From Proteobacteria bacterium SG_bin9 (GTDB lineage Bacteria; Pseudomonadota; Alphaproteobacteria; Rhizobiales; Xanthobacteraceae), in NCBI GenBank assembly GCA_002083525.1, contig LWDM01000074.1, forward strand, positions 15,166 to 79,165: a DNA stretch of 64,000 nucleotides. Direction: 5' to 3'. Shown one piece after another: positions 1 to 10,013 of this stretch. Each line of letters starts with the position of its first letter. Position 1 is the stretch's first letter. The notes below the pieces were generated by a model. The model did no database searches. It saw only the letters and a program-made list of their open reading frames with translations, and was not told the DNA's origin. The translations under genes were made by a program, and so were the position numbers.

Positions 1-817
1 GCCGCTGTTGCATCGGCGGGAACGGCTTGTGGCTCTGCACGCCGCTCTCGTCGAAGACGATGACTTCGCCGTTCTCGATGTCACGAACGTACTTCGCGCC
101 GATGATGTCGAGCGCGCAGGTCTCGGACGCGAGGATCGGGCAGCCGTCGAGTTCGCCGAGCACCAGCGGACGAATGCCGAGCGGATCGCGGGCGCCGACC
201 AGCTTCTTGTTGGTAAGCGAGACCAGCGAGTAGGCGCCTTCGAGCGCGCGCAGCGCCTCGATGTAGCGGTCGATGAAATGGTTGCGCTTGGACTGCGCCA
301 CGAGGTGCAGGATCACCTCGGTGTCGGTGGTCGACTGCATCATCGCGCCGTGGCGGACGAGCTCGCGGCGAAGCGTGAGGCCGTTGGTGAGGTTGCCGTT
401 GTGGGCGACGGCGAAGCCTCCGGCATTCAGTTCGGCGAACAGCGGTTGCACGTTGCGCAGGATGGTTTCGCCGGTGGTCGAGTAGCGGACGTGGCCGATG
501 GCGGAGTTGCCGGGCAGGCGGTCGATGACGTCGCGCTTGGAGAAGGCGTCGCCGACAAGGCCGAGGCGGCGCTCAGAATGGAAGCGGTTGCCGTCGAAGG
601 AGACGATGCCGGCCGCTTCCTGGCCGCGATGTTGGAGAGCGTGGAGACCGAGTGCCGTGATGGCGGCGGCGTCGGGGTGGCCGAAGATGCCGAAGACGCC
701 GCATTCCTCGCGGAGCTTGTCGCCCTCGAGATCGAGGTCGGTCAGGTAGTCTTGGTGGTCGGGTGGACTAGCGGTCGGATTCTTGGCGTCAGTGGAAGGG
801 CTTTTCATCGCATCCAT
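1..817 (-). CDS. purF: Amidophosphoribosyltransferase, N-terminal part (cut by window edge)
   Basis: PurF makes phosphoribosylamine from PRPP and glutamine, the first committed step of cytosolic purine synthesis. About 272 residues are visible, from the start to the left edge; the phosphoribosyltransferase half lies outside. The N-terminal nucleophile glutaminase domain is clear: EECGVFGIFG carries the nucleophilic cysteine (Cys39, implying a removable propeptide), followed by ALQHRGQEAAGI, and by DPLGIRPLVLG near the edge. I chose the ATG at 817 because GGAGAAGG lies just upstream; a second ATG three codons later is possible. It follows cvpA on the same strand with a 122-base gap, the usual radA-cvpA-purF order. 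Confidence 0.96.
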   Translation of the reverse strand, partial: MDAMKSPSTDAKNPTASPPDHQDYLTDLDLEGDKLREECGVFGIFGHPDAAAITALGLHALQHRGQEAAGIVSFDGNRFHSERRLGLVGDAFSKRDVIDRLPGNSAIGHVRYSTTGETILRNVQPLFAELNAGGFAVAHNGNLTNGLTLRRELVRHGAMMQSTTDTEVILHLVAQSKRNHFIDRYIEALRALEGAYSLVSLTNKKLVGARDPLGIRPLVLGELDGCPILASETCALDIIGAKYVRDIENGEVIVFDESGVQSHKPFPPMQQR

Positions 818-939
818 TGCGCCTTCTCCTCGCGGAACCAAAGGTCCGTCCAGCCGGTGGCCAGCAGTATAACCCGTGAAACGTTATTTTTCTTCCGCAT
901 GGTCTGGTTCAAAAAACCGTATCCATCCGGGAGCACGCA

Positions 940-1581
940 CTAGCGTCCCGCCTTGCCGCCATCGATCAATTGCTTCAGCCCGTCGCGGGACGATTTCCCG
1001 TAGCCGCCAGGTTGTTGAGCAGGGGCCGGGGCCGCAGGTTCGGCGTCGGTCTGCTCTTCGTCCGGTTTGGTCTTCTTCAGACGCTTTAAGATGGTGCTCT
1101 CGGGGTCATCCGGCAAGAGCGACATCAGCCAATCGCCAGTGTTTTTCAGCGTGGTCAATGTCTTGGCCTGCGTGACCCACGTCGGCTGCTGCTTGTCCGG
1201 CACCAGCCAGTTGAAGAACAGGAAGGCCACAACGATGATCAGGAGGCCGCGGGCGAGGCCGAACAGGAAACCCAGCGTGCGGTCGAGCGCACCAATTCGC
1301 GAATCGAGGATCATGTCCGAGATGCGCACGGTGATGACCGACACCACGATCAGTGTGCCGATGAACACGCCGGCGATCACCGCGATGGTGGCAACCGTGT
1401 CGTTACCAAAATAGCCCTTGGCGGAGGGGAGCAGGCGCGGGAACGCATAGAGGGTGGTGATCGCCGCGGTCGCCCAGGCGGCGATCGACAGAATCTCGCG
1501 CATGAAACCGCGGACCATGGCGAGCAGGCCCGACAGCAGCATCACGCCGAGAACGATAATGTCGAGAAGCGTAATCGGCAT
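940..1581 (-). CDS. cvpA: CvpA family membrane protein
   Basis: A 213-residue protein of the CvpA family, inner-membrane proteins named for colicin V production and usually found next to purF. Four hydrophobic segments lie at roughly residues 5-25, 30-50, 62-85 and 103-125, with the family-typical start LDIIVLGVMLLSGLLAM and the arginine/glycine segment RGFMREILS after the first helix. The C-terminal 60 residues are charged and Pro/Ala-rich, probably a disordered cytoplasmic tail. It sits between radA and purF on the same strand. Its biochemical role is not established; links to envelope stress and biofilm are known in other species. Confidence 0.92.
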   Translation of the reverse strand: MPITLLDIIVLGVMLLSGLLAMVRGFMREILSIAAWATAAITTLYAFPRLLPSAKGYFGNDTVATIAVIAGVFIGTLIVVSVITVRISDMILDSRIGALDRTLGFLFGLARGLLIIVVAFLFFNWLVPDKQQPTWVTQAKTLTTLKNTGDWLMSLLPDDPESTILKRLKKTKPDEEQTDAEPAAPAPAQQPGGYGKSSRDGLKQLIDGGKAGR

Positions 1582-1797
1582 CAGGTCGTCAGGTCCGCGT
1601 GTCAGGTCCGCTACTGCTCGGCCTCGTCGGCCATACCGGCGAATCGGTCTGGCTGGCCTCAGTTCAGGTGACGGCGATATCGCACATCCCGCAAGGCCAA
1701 GAAACGGGTCATGGGTCCGGTTTCGTTACCGATCCCATGTGTTGTTAACGGGATTCCTCGGCCGTGCGCGGGCTGTATAGCACCACCAGCGCGAGCG

Positions 1798-3240
<1,443 letters not shown>

Positions 3241-3249
3241 GCAGATTCG

Positions 3250-3993
3250 TCAGGGCGTGATGAAGGCATTCCATAGCATGGTTAGGCCGCACAGCAGCAT
3301 CATTCCATCGAGAATGAACCGGAAACTGTCAGCATCGAGTTTCGCGACCGCGCGCTTCGATACGAACGTGCCGGCCATGATCGACGAGCCCGCGATCAAT
3401 CCCTTGCCGATGATCTCGATCGGCAACGCGCCGAACGAGCGGAAGGTGATCGACTTGGCGATATAGAGGCCGAGCGAGCTTGCCGCTTCGGTGGCGAGGA
3501 ACGCGCCTTTGACGAGGCCGTAAGAGAGGAAGACCGGAATGTTGAGCGGTCCGGTCGAGACGACAATGCCGGTGAGGTAACCGATCAGCGCACCGGCGAT
3601 CGCCATGTGCACGAGCGTCACCTTGAATTGCCGTGCGGCCATCCAGCGCCGTCCGGGGATCATCGCGATGATGAAGACGCCGATGGCGATGTCGATGGCG
3701 CGGGCAGGGAGCGCCAGCAGCGTCATGGCGCCGAGCGCCGCCGCAGGCACGCCGGGAATGCTGTAGGCGGCGAAGGCGCGCCAGTCGACCTCACGCCACC
3801 AGGCGAGAACGCGAGACAGGTTCGCGAAGATCGCGGCGATCGCCATGATCGGCACGGCTTCCTTCGGGCCGAATGCGTAGGTTAGCACCGGAATCAGGAT
3901 GATCGACGAACCGGTGCCGACGATCCCGGAAATCATACCGGCGAGCAGACCCGCGATGAGGACGAACGCATAAGCCAAGTTTGCGCAACCCAC
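3250..3993 (-). CDS. TauE/SafE family anion transporter
   Basis: A polytopic inner-membrane protein of about 247 residues with the TauE/SafE pattern of two hydrophobic repeats, each opening with a glycine-rich helix (LIAGLLAGMISGIVGTGSSI near the N terminus, AIAGALIGYLTGIVVSTG in the second half). Members are proposed exporters of sulfite or other small anions and organosulfur compounds; the substrate cannot be told from sequence. Its stop lies 9 bases from the radA start on the same strand, so the two are probably cotranscribed. The start is uncertain: an in-frame TTG at 4017 would add eight residues, and none of the candidates has a strong ribosome-binding site. Confidence 0.85.
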   Translation of the reverse strand: MGCANLAYAFVLIAGLLAGMISGIVGTGSSIILIPVLTYAFGPKEAVPIMAIAAIFANLSRVLAWWREVDWRAFAAYSIPGVPAAALGAMTLLALPARAIDIAIGVFIIAMIPGRRWMAARQFKVTLVHMAIAGALIGYLTGIVVSTGPLNIPVFLSYGLVKGAFLATEAASSLGLYIAKSITFRSFGALPIEIIGKGLIAGSSIMAGTFVSKRAVAKLDADSFRFILDGMMLLCGLTMLWNAFITP

Positions 3994-4052
3994 TTTCGAT
4001 GGGATGATGCGGATCAATCTGCACGATTCTTGTGGGACTGTACGGGACCGGA

Positions 4053-5630
4053 ATGCAACCGCACGGCGATCTGAACGACGACACGGCGAGCCCCAGCCGC
4101 TGGTGGCTGGCCGCGGCAGCGCTTGCGGTGGCGCTGGCTGTTCCGTTCGTCATGATCGATCTGCCGCCGGTGCTTGACTATCCGAACCATCTGGCGCGCT
4201 ACTTTGTGCTCGCGCATCCCACCGATCCGCTTCTGTCGCAGATGTACGAGCCGCGCTGGGCGATCCTGCCGAACCTCGGCATGGACGTGCTCGGCGCGCT
4301 GCTGCTGCGCGTGACTGATGTGCATATCGGCGGGCGGATGCTGCTGGCGCTGAGTCTGTTCGCGCCGGTGATCGGTGTCGTCGTCTACAGCCGCGTGGTG
4401 TTCGGCCGCCTCACATACTGGCCGCTGGCCTCGGGGCTTGCCGCGTACAACGGCATCTTCTTCATGGGCTTCATGAACTTCCTGCTGTCGCTCGGGCTGG
4501 CGTTTATGGCCGCGGCGGGATGGATCGCATGGCGGCGGCAGGGCAACACGGCTCTCGCCGTCATCGTCGGCGCGCTGTTCTCCGCCGTGATCTTCCTCTG
4601 TCACATCTTCGGCGTCGTCTTATTCGCACTACTGATCGGTGCGTTCGAACTCGCGCGTCTCGATGCGGAGCGGCGCGCCGACACACTCACCGCACGCGAT
4701 GTGGTGCAGACCGCGCTGCTCGGCATGGGCGCACTCGCGCCGGCACTTGTGCTGTACGTGATGAGCCCGCTTTCCGAAGGCGCGCCGCTCGGGCCGTGGG
4801 GCGGGCTGCACAAGTTGTGGGACCTGCTGACGCCGTTCCTAGTCTACAGCAAGCCGCTGACGCTGCTCACCGCCGTTGCGTTTTTCAGCGTTCTCATTCT
4901 GGCGCGGCGTCAGCTGCGCTTCGCGCCGGGGGGCGTGCTGGTGCTGGCCGTGCTCGGCGCGATCTTCATCGTCACGCCGACGGCGATCAAGGGCGGCACG
5001 TTCGTCGACAACCGCATCGCGCTGATGATCGCGCTTGTGCTGTTCGCCGGCGTCGAGCCGCAACTGCCGCCCCGCTCTGCGATAGTTGTCGGCGTGATCC
5101 TCGCTGCGCTAATTGGACTGCGATCCGGATACATTGCGAGCGTATGGGCGAGCCATCGCGAGAATCTCGCCGAACTGCGATCGGCCATCGCCAAGGTGGA
5201 GCCCGGCAAGCGTGTGCTCGTCGCGCGCGGTTACCCGATCGAGCCGCCGCCTGGCGTTCCGGCGGCGTGGGTGTTGCCCGGGATCGGCTGGCTGCAGTCG
5301 CATATGCCGGCGCTGCTCGTGATCGAGCGCCGCGCGTTCTGGCCGCTGTTGTTCGCCGATGCCTCGCAGCAGCCACTGGTGGTGAAGCCGCCATACGATC
5401 GCAGTGCGCATCCGCTCAGCGATCCGGTGCATTGGTCGATGCTGAACAAGGAACCCGATCCGGATGTGGTGCGGGTGCTGGCGCGGTATCTGCCTGACTG
5501 GCGAACCAAGTTCGACAACGTGCTGTTGCTGGCGCCGACGGAAAAACTCGAACCCGTGCGCGGATTGACGCCACTTTACGAGAGTGCGTTCGCGACGCTC
5601 TATCGCATCGAGCCGATCCGCACGCGGTAA
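4053..5630 (+). CDS. Polytopic membrane protein, GT-C-like (paralogue 1)
   Basis: A membrane protein of about 525 residues that I cannot assign to a named family. It has a short cytoplasmic N terminus, a first transmembrane segment (about 20-42), then the loop PPVLDYPNHLARY, roughly nine further hydrophobic segments to about residue 370, and a soluble C-terminal region of about 140 residues. An acidic residue in the first periplasmic loop after helix 1 is a hallmark of GT-C glycosyltransferases, so Asp in DYPNHLAR may be catalytic; this is inference. A clear paralogue lies at 7096-8730. A GTG at 4032 would add seven residues. It is on the opposite strand to radA and alr and looks inserted. 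Confidence 0.8.
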   Translation: MQPHGDLNDDTASPSRWWLAAAALAVALAVPFVMIDLPPVLDYPNHLARYFVLAHPTDPLLSQMYEPRWAILPNLGMDVLGALLLRVTDVHIGGRMLLALSLFAPVIGVVVYSRVVFGRLTYWPLASGLAAYNGIFFMGFMNFLLSLGLAFMAAAGWIAWRRQGNTALAVIVGALFSAVIFLCHIFGVVLFALLIGAFELARLDAERRADTLTARDVVQTALLGMGALAPALVLYVMSPLSEGAPLGPWGGLHKLWDLLTPFLVYSKPLTLLTAVAFFSVLILARRQLRFAPGGVLVLAVLGAIFIVTPTAIKGGTFVDNRIALMIALVLFAGVEPQLPPRSAIVVGVILAALIGLRSGYIASVWASHRENLAELRSAIAKVEPGKRVLVARGYPIEPPPGVPAAWVLPGIGWLQSHMPALLVIERRAFWPLLFADASQQPLVVKPPYDRSAHPLSDPVHWSMLNKEPDPDVVRVLARYLPDWRTKFDNVLLLAPTEKLEPVRGLTPLYESAFATLYRIEPIRTR

Positions 5631-5793
5631 CGGCGTTGCCGTGTGCGGTGCGGAATTGATTTCAAGCAGCTGTGCATTCCGGCCTTCATGAAACCCTGAC
5701 ATAGTTCGTCTGCGCGGCTGCCACAGCAACCGCAGTTCAAGGATCGCGGTCGCCCAATCGGACAAGACCGCGGCAACACATGGGAGCGACGTA

Positions 5794-6903
5794 ATGAGAG
5801 GCTTGCTGGCGGCGTCTGCCGCGTTTCTGTTTGCCACCGCCGTTCATGCGGCCGATGCGCCGAAGTTTCAGGTCGATGCGGCGTGGCCGAAGCCGCTGCC
5901 GAACAACTGGATCATGGGGCAGGCGGCAGGCGTTGCCGTCGACAACGACGACCGCATCTGGGTGGTGCAGCGGCCGCGCACACTGACCGACGACGAGAAG
6001 GCCGCGAGCTTCACGCCGCCGCGCACCAAGTGCTGCGTCGCCGCGCCGCCGGTGATGGAGTTCGATCAGGAGGGGAATCTCCTGCGTTCATGGGGCGGCA
6101 AGAGCGAGGGTTACGACTGGCCGCAGAACGAGCACGGCATCTATGTCGATACCAAAGGCTTCGTCTGGCTCGCGGCCAACGGCGAGCAGGACGGCCACAT
6201 TCTGAAGTTCACGCGCGACGGCAAGTTCGTGCTGCAGATCGGCAAGCCGGGACCGCAGACCAACAGCCTCGACACCACGCGGCTCGGCCGTCCCGCCAAC
6301 GTGACCGTCGATACGGCTGCGAACGAGGTCTACGTTGCCGACGGCTACCAGAACCGCCGCATCGCCGTGTTCGATAGCGAGACCGGTGCGTTCAAGCGGC
6401 ACTGGGGCGCTTACGGCAAGCCGCCGACCGACGAGAAGCTGCCGCCGTTCGATCCGAACGCGGCGCCGACGCAGCAGTTCGCCAACCCGGTGCACTGCGT
6501 GCGTATCGCGCGCGACGGGCTGGTCTACGTCTGCGATCGCACCAACAACCGCATTCAGGTGTTCCGCAAGGACGGCACCTTCGTGAAGGAGATGTTCGTC
6601 GAGAAGACAACGCTCCAGCAAGGGTCGATGTGGGATCTGGAGTTGTGGCCCGACGCCAACGAAACGTTCCTGATCAACGCCGACGGCGCCAACAACGAGG
6701 TGCGCACGCTTAACCGCGACACAGGCGAGATCGTTGGGCGCTTCGGCCGCAACGGACGCATGGCCGGCGACTTCCACTGGATTCACAATCTGGCGATCGA
6801 CTCCAAGGGCAACATCTACACGACCGAAGTCGACAGCGGAAAACGTGCGCAGAAGTTCCTGTTCAAGGGCGACACCGTGCTGCGCAAGCGCGCGGCAAAC
6901 TAA
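5794..6903 (+). CDS. Secreted NHL-repeat beta-propeller protein
   Basis: A 369-residue protein with a clear signal peptide (MRGLLAASAAFLFATAVHAA). The rest consists of NHL-type repeats: GVAVDNDDRIWVV, GIYVDTKGFVWLA, NVTVDTAANEVYVADGYQNRR, CVRIARDGLVYVCDRTNNRI and NLAIDSKGNIYTTEV are five recognisable blades, so a six-bladed periplasmic or extracellular propeller is expected. Related folds include peptidylglycine alpha-amidating lyase, but I see no proof of that activity. Such propellers often bind ligands or proteins. The start has GGAG nine bases upstream. It lies between two paralogous membrane proteins on the same strand with gaps of 163 and about 190 bases. Confidence 0.85.
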   Translation: MRGLLAASAAFLFATAVHAADAPKFQVDAAWPKPLPNNWIMGQAAGVAVDNDDRIWVVQRPRTLTDDEKAASFTPPRTKCCVAAPPVMEFDQEGNLLRSWGGKSEGYDWPQNEHGIYVDTKGFVWLAANGEQDGHILKFTRDGKFVLQIGKPGPQTNSLDTTRLGRPANVTVDTAANEVYVADGYQNRRIAVFDSETGAFKRHWGAYGKPPTDEKLPPFDPNAAPTQQFANPVHCVRIARDGLVYVCDRTNNRIQVFRKDGTFVKEMFVEKTTLQQGSMWDLELWPDANETFLINADGANNEVRTLNRDTGEIVGRFGRNGRMAGDFHWIHNLAIDSKGNIYTTEVDSGKRAQKFLFKGDTVLRKRAAN

Positions 6904-7095
6904 CGGCGACGCGGCGGGCGAGGGATCGTCGATCGGATCCTTCGCGGCCGCGGTTCCCTGTTACCTGGCTGTCATCGAAGTCAGTGACGTGTATTGACCA
7001 ATCGATAACGATCTTGGGTTGTATTTGGTGCTACTTTTGCGAGCGTGTGCTATCGGCCTTCGGCAACCAGAACAAGAAGAATGCCGGGTGCGCGT

Positions 7096-8730
7096 ATGGA
7101 ATGGAAATTGGGCGGGCCGCCGGCAGGCGACCTGAGACGTTCAGCACAGTTCTTTCCCTCTACCAGCATTCAACCCGGCACAAGCGCATTCCGTTGGAGT
7201 GCGCGGCTGTGGTGGCTCTGCGCGGGCGTGCTGGCTGTCACGCTCGCGCTGCCATTCCTGCTCATCGACGTGCCGCCGGTGCTCGACTATCCGAACCATC
7301 TGGCGCGCTACGTCGCGCTCGCGCACGCGGACGACCCGCTGCTGTCGCGCATCTACGCACCGAACTGGGTTGTGCTGCCGAACCTCGGCATGGATGTGCT
7401 GGCAACGGCGCTGCTGAAAGTTCTCGACGCGCATGTCGGCGGCCGCCTGCTGCTCGCGCTCAGTCTCGTTGCGCCCGTGATCGGGGTGATCATCTATAGC
7501 CGCGCGGCGTTCGGCCGGCTGACGATCTGGTCGCTGGCGTCGGGCGTGATCGCCTACAACGGCATTTTCATTCTCGGCTTCATGAATTTTCTGCTGTCGC
7601 TTGGCCTCGCATTCGCCGCGGCCGGCGGCTGGATTGTTCTGCGCAGACACGGATACATCTGGCTTGCGATGCTCGCCGGTGCGGCGGCAATCGCGATGGT
7701 CTTCTTCTGTCACATCTTCGGCGTAGCGCTGGCGGCGCTGTTGATCGGCGCTTACGAGCTCGACGCGCTTGCCCAAGCCTGGCGTCAGCGGACGCTGACG
7801 CGCGCGGCATTGCTGCGCGCGTGCGCAATGATGATCGCTGTGGTCAGCCCGGCCGTTGTCCTCTATCTCGCCAGTCCGCTCGCCAATGGCGACGCCGGCA
7901 TCGGGCCATGGGGCGGGGTGCGCAAGCTGTGGGACCTGATGGTCCCGTTCATGAGCTACAGCAAGACGCTGACGCTGACGACCGCGGTCGCGATCTTTAC
8001 GCTGATGGTGCTGATCTGGCGCAGCGTCCGCTTCGCACCGGGCGTGCCGGTCGCGTTCGCGGTGCTTGCGATCACGTTCGTGCTTGTGCCGGCGGCGCTG
8101 AAGGGCGGCACCTTCGTCGGCGAACGGCTTGCGCTGATGATGGGGCTGTTGCTGTTCGCCGGCGTGCGGCTCGAACTCGCGCCGCGCTATCGCCACGCAC
8201 TCGCGCTTGCGGTCGTGGCGTTGATTGCGGTGCGTGTCGGTTATGTCGGCGTCGTCTGGGCCGATCATCGGCACGATCTTGCCGATCTGCGCGCTGCTAT
8301 CGCGCCGGTTGGGCCTGGCGCACGCGTGCTGGCAGCGCGAGGACATACGTTTCAGGTCAGCGAGGATGCGCCGGCCGACCGCGCGCTGCCGGGCGTCGGC
8401 TGGCTGCACTCGCATATGCCGGCGCTGCTGACGATCGAGCGCCGCGCGTTCTGGCCGCTGATGTTCGCCGATCCGGCGCAACAGCCGCTGACGGTGCGGC
8501 AGCCGTACGGGCAGCTGGCGCATCCGCTCGAGGATCCGGTTCACTGGCCGATGCTGAGCGAGCAGCCGCCGTCGCGGCAGTCGCTGCTGTTCGCACAGTA
8601 CCTGACGAATTGGCGCAGCGCCTTCGACTATGTGCTGCTGATCGCGCCGCCCGAGAACCCGATCGCGCCCGCCGGACTTGAGCGGGTCTACGCGGGAAGC
8701 TTTGCCGTGCTCTACCGCATCGCGCGTTAG
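7096..8730 (+). CDS. Polytopic membrane protein, GT-C-like (paralogue 2)
   Basis: About 544 residues, clearly paralogous to the product of 4053-5630 along its whole length. Shared blocks include PPVLDYPNHLARY, LPNLGMDVL, GRLLLALSL/GRMLLALSL, GFMNFLLSLGLAF, CHIFGV, GPWGG, IERRAFWPL and QPL. Ten or so hydrophobic helices precede a soluble C-terminal part. As in its paralogue, the acidic first periplasmic loop suggests a GT-C-type membrane transferase, an inference only. The N terminus is about 22 residues longer than in the paralogue; ATG 7081 is an alternative start and neither has a strong ribosome-binding site. Its TAG stop overlaps the TAA stop of the convergent alr gene within TTAG. Confidence 0.8.
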   Translation: MEWKLGGPPAGDLRRSAQFFPSTSIQPGTSAFRWSARLWWLCAGVLAVTLALPFLLIDVPPVLDYPNHLARYVALAHADDPLLSRIYAPNWVVLPNLGMDVLATALLKVLDAHVGGRLLLALSLVAPVIGVIIYSRAAFGRLTIWSLASGVIAYNGIFILGFMNFLLSLGLAFAAAGGWIVLRRHGYIWLAMLAGAAAIAMVFFCHIFGVALAALLIGAYELDALAQAWRQRTLTRAALLRACAMMIAVVSPAVVLYLASPLANGDAGIGPWGGVRKLWDLMVPFMSYSKTLTLTTAVAIFTLMVLIWRSVRFAPGVPVAFAVLAITFVLVPAALKGGTFVGERLALMMGLLLFAGVRLELAPRYRHALALAVVALIAVRVGYVGVVWADHRHDLADLRAAIAPVGPGARVLAARGHTFQVSEDAPADRALPGVGWLHSHMPALLTIERRAFWPLMFADPAQQPLTVRQPYGQLAHPLEDPVHWPMLSEQPPSRQSLLFAQYLTNWRSAFDYVLLIAPPENPIAPAGLERVYAGSFAVLYRIAR

Positions 8731-9929
8731 GTGGAGGGTGCGGGGACGTCCGCGACAGGGACTGTCGTCGCCGCAGGCGCTTCCTTGTAAACCCGCGCAA
8801 AGCGCGTGCCGAGACTGGTCAGCACCTCGTAGCCGATGGTGCCGAAATGATGGCCGAGTTCATCGACGGTGATGCCGTCGCCGATCAGCGTCGCCATATG
8901 GTTGCGGCGCACGGGCGTCGGCACGTCGGTGACGTCGATCGCCAGGAGGTCCATCGAGATGCGGCCGGCAATCGGGCATCGCTTGCCGCCGACGACGGCT
9001 TCCGCACTGCGCGTGCCGTCGATGCCGCCGGCGGCGCGGAAATAGCCGTCTGCATAGCCGGCAGTGACGACGGCGAGACGGGTGTCGCGCCGCGCAGTCC
9101 AGGTCGCGCCGTACCCGACGGTGTCGCCCTTCGGCACATTGCGCACGAGCACGATGCGCGCCTTCAGATCGATCACCTGCTGCATCGGATTGTCGGCCTC
9201 CGGCGTCGGATTGACGCCGTAGAGCGCAGCGCCGGGGCGGGTCATGTCGAACAGGAAGTTCGATCCGAGAAAGATGCCGGACGAGTTGGCGAGCGACGCG
9301 GGCACGCTGGAGAAGCGGCTCGCGATCTCGCGGAACGCCGTCACCTGCTTCGCATTCATCGGATGCCCGAGCGTTTCGGCGCAGGCGAGGTGGCTCATCA
9401 CCAGCGAAATGCCGGTGTTGACGGTGCTGAGTCGCGGCAACAGTCCTTCTGCCTCACCGACGCTCAAGCCGAGCCGGTTCATGCCGGTGTCGATGTGGAT
9501 CGCCGCGCCGCCGAGCCAGCCGCTTGTCGCGCGATACGCGTCCCACTCGGCAAGCTCGCCCATGTCGCCGATCACCGGCATTGAGTTCAGCATCGCAAAG
9601 CGGTCGCCGGTGCCGGAGAAAAATCCGTCGAGCACATAGATCGCGGCCTTCGGCGCGGCGGTGCGCACGCTCTCGGCTTCATCGAGCGTTGCGACAAAGA
9701 ACGTCTTGCAGCCGGCGGCGGCGAGCGTCGTGACGACCGGCGTCAGTTCACAGCCGTAGGCGCCGGCCTTGACGACAGCGGCGCACTCGGCGGGCACGCC
9801 TTTGCTTTCCAGCTTCTTCCAGTTGGCAGCGATGGCGCCGAGATCGATGGTGAGAATGCCACCTGCGCTGGCGTGCGGTTCGCCGGTTGAGTTAGCGGCA
9901 AGCGCTTTCGGATCGGTGGTGCGGTTCAT
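8727..9929 (-). CDS. alr: Alanine racemase
   Basis: Alanine racemase converts L-alanine to D-alanine with PLP for peptidoglycan precursors in the cytosol. The 400-residue protein has the PLP lysine in AAVVKAGAYG (Lys54), the second catalytic base in VGYGATW (Tyr273), the GMNRLGL motif at 149-155 and the C-terminal RISMDL motif. The usual KADAYG reads KAGAYG here, an unusual but probably tolerated change. The last 20 residues are Ala/Pro/Val-rich and outside the fold. It follows dnaB on the same strand, as is common in this order. The usual next gene, radA, is displaced by about 5.5 kb. Confidence 0.95.
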   Translation of the reverse strand: MNRTTDPKALAANSTGEPHASAGGILTIDLGAIAANWKKLESKGVPAECAAVVKAGAYGCELTPVVTTLAAAGCKTFFVATLDEAESVRTAAPKAAIYVLDGFFSGTGDRFAMLNSMPVIGDMGELAEWDAYRATSGWLGGAAIHIDTGMNRLGLSVGEAEGLLPRLSTVNTGISLVMSHLACAETLGHPMNAKQVTAFREIASRFSSVPASLANSSGIFLGSNFLFDMTRPGAALYGVNPTPEADNPMQQVIDLKARIVLVRNVPKGDTVGYGATWTARRDTRLAVVTAGYADGYFRAAGGIDGTRSAEAVVGGKRCPIAGRISMDLLAIDVTDVPTPVRRNHMATLIGDGITVDELGHHFGTIGYEVLTSLGTRFARVYKEAPAATTVPVADVPAPST

Positions 9930-9971
9930 GATCGCCGCACCATACGCCTCGAATGGAGAGGGTCAACCGCG

Positions 9972-10013
9972 CAAGTGTCTCACGCCAAGTGTGTCACACA
10001 AAGCGTATCACTC
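9972..10013. repeat. Three imperfect 14-base tandem repeats between dnaB and alr
   Basis: Three consecutive 14-base units read CAAGTGTCTCACGC, CAAGTGTGTCACAC and AAAGCGTATCACTC. The last one covers the dnaB stop codon. They lie in the 78-base gap before alr. No function is evident; they may be a decayed duplication or a cluster of half-sites. Confidence 0.45.

Noticed and set aside
7141..8544. 467-residue open frame antisense to the second GT-C-like gene
   Set aside because: Extremely Arg/Gln/His-rich with no hydrophobic core; the plus-strand protein has a paralogue, which settles the strand.
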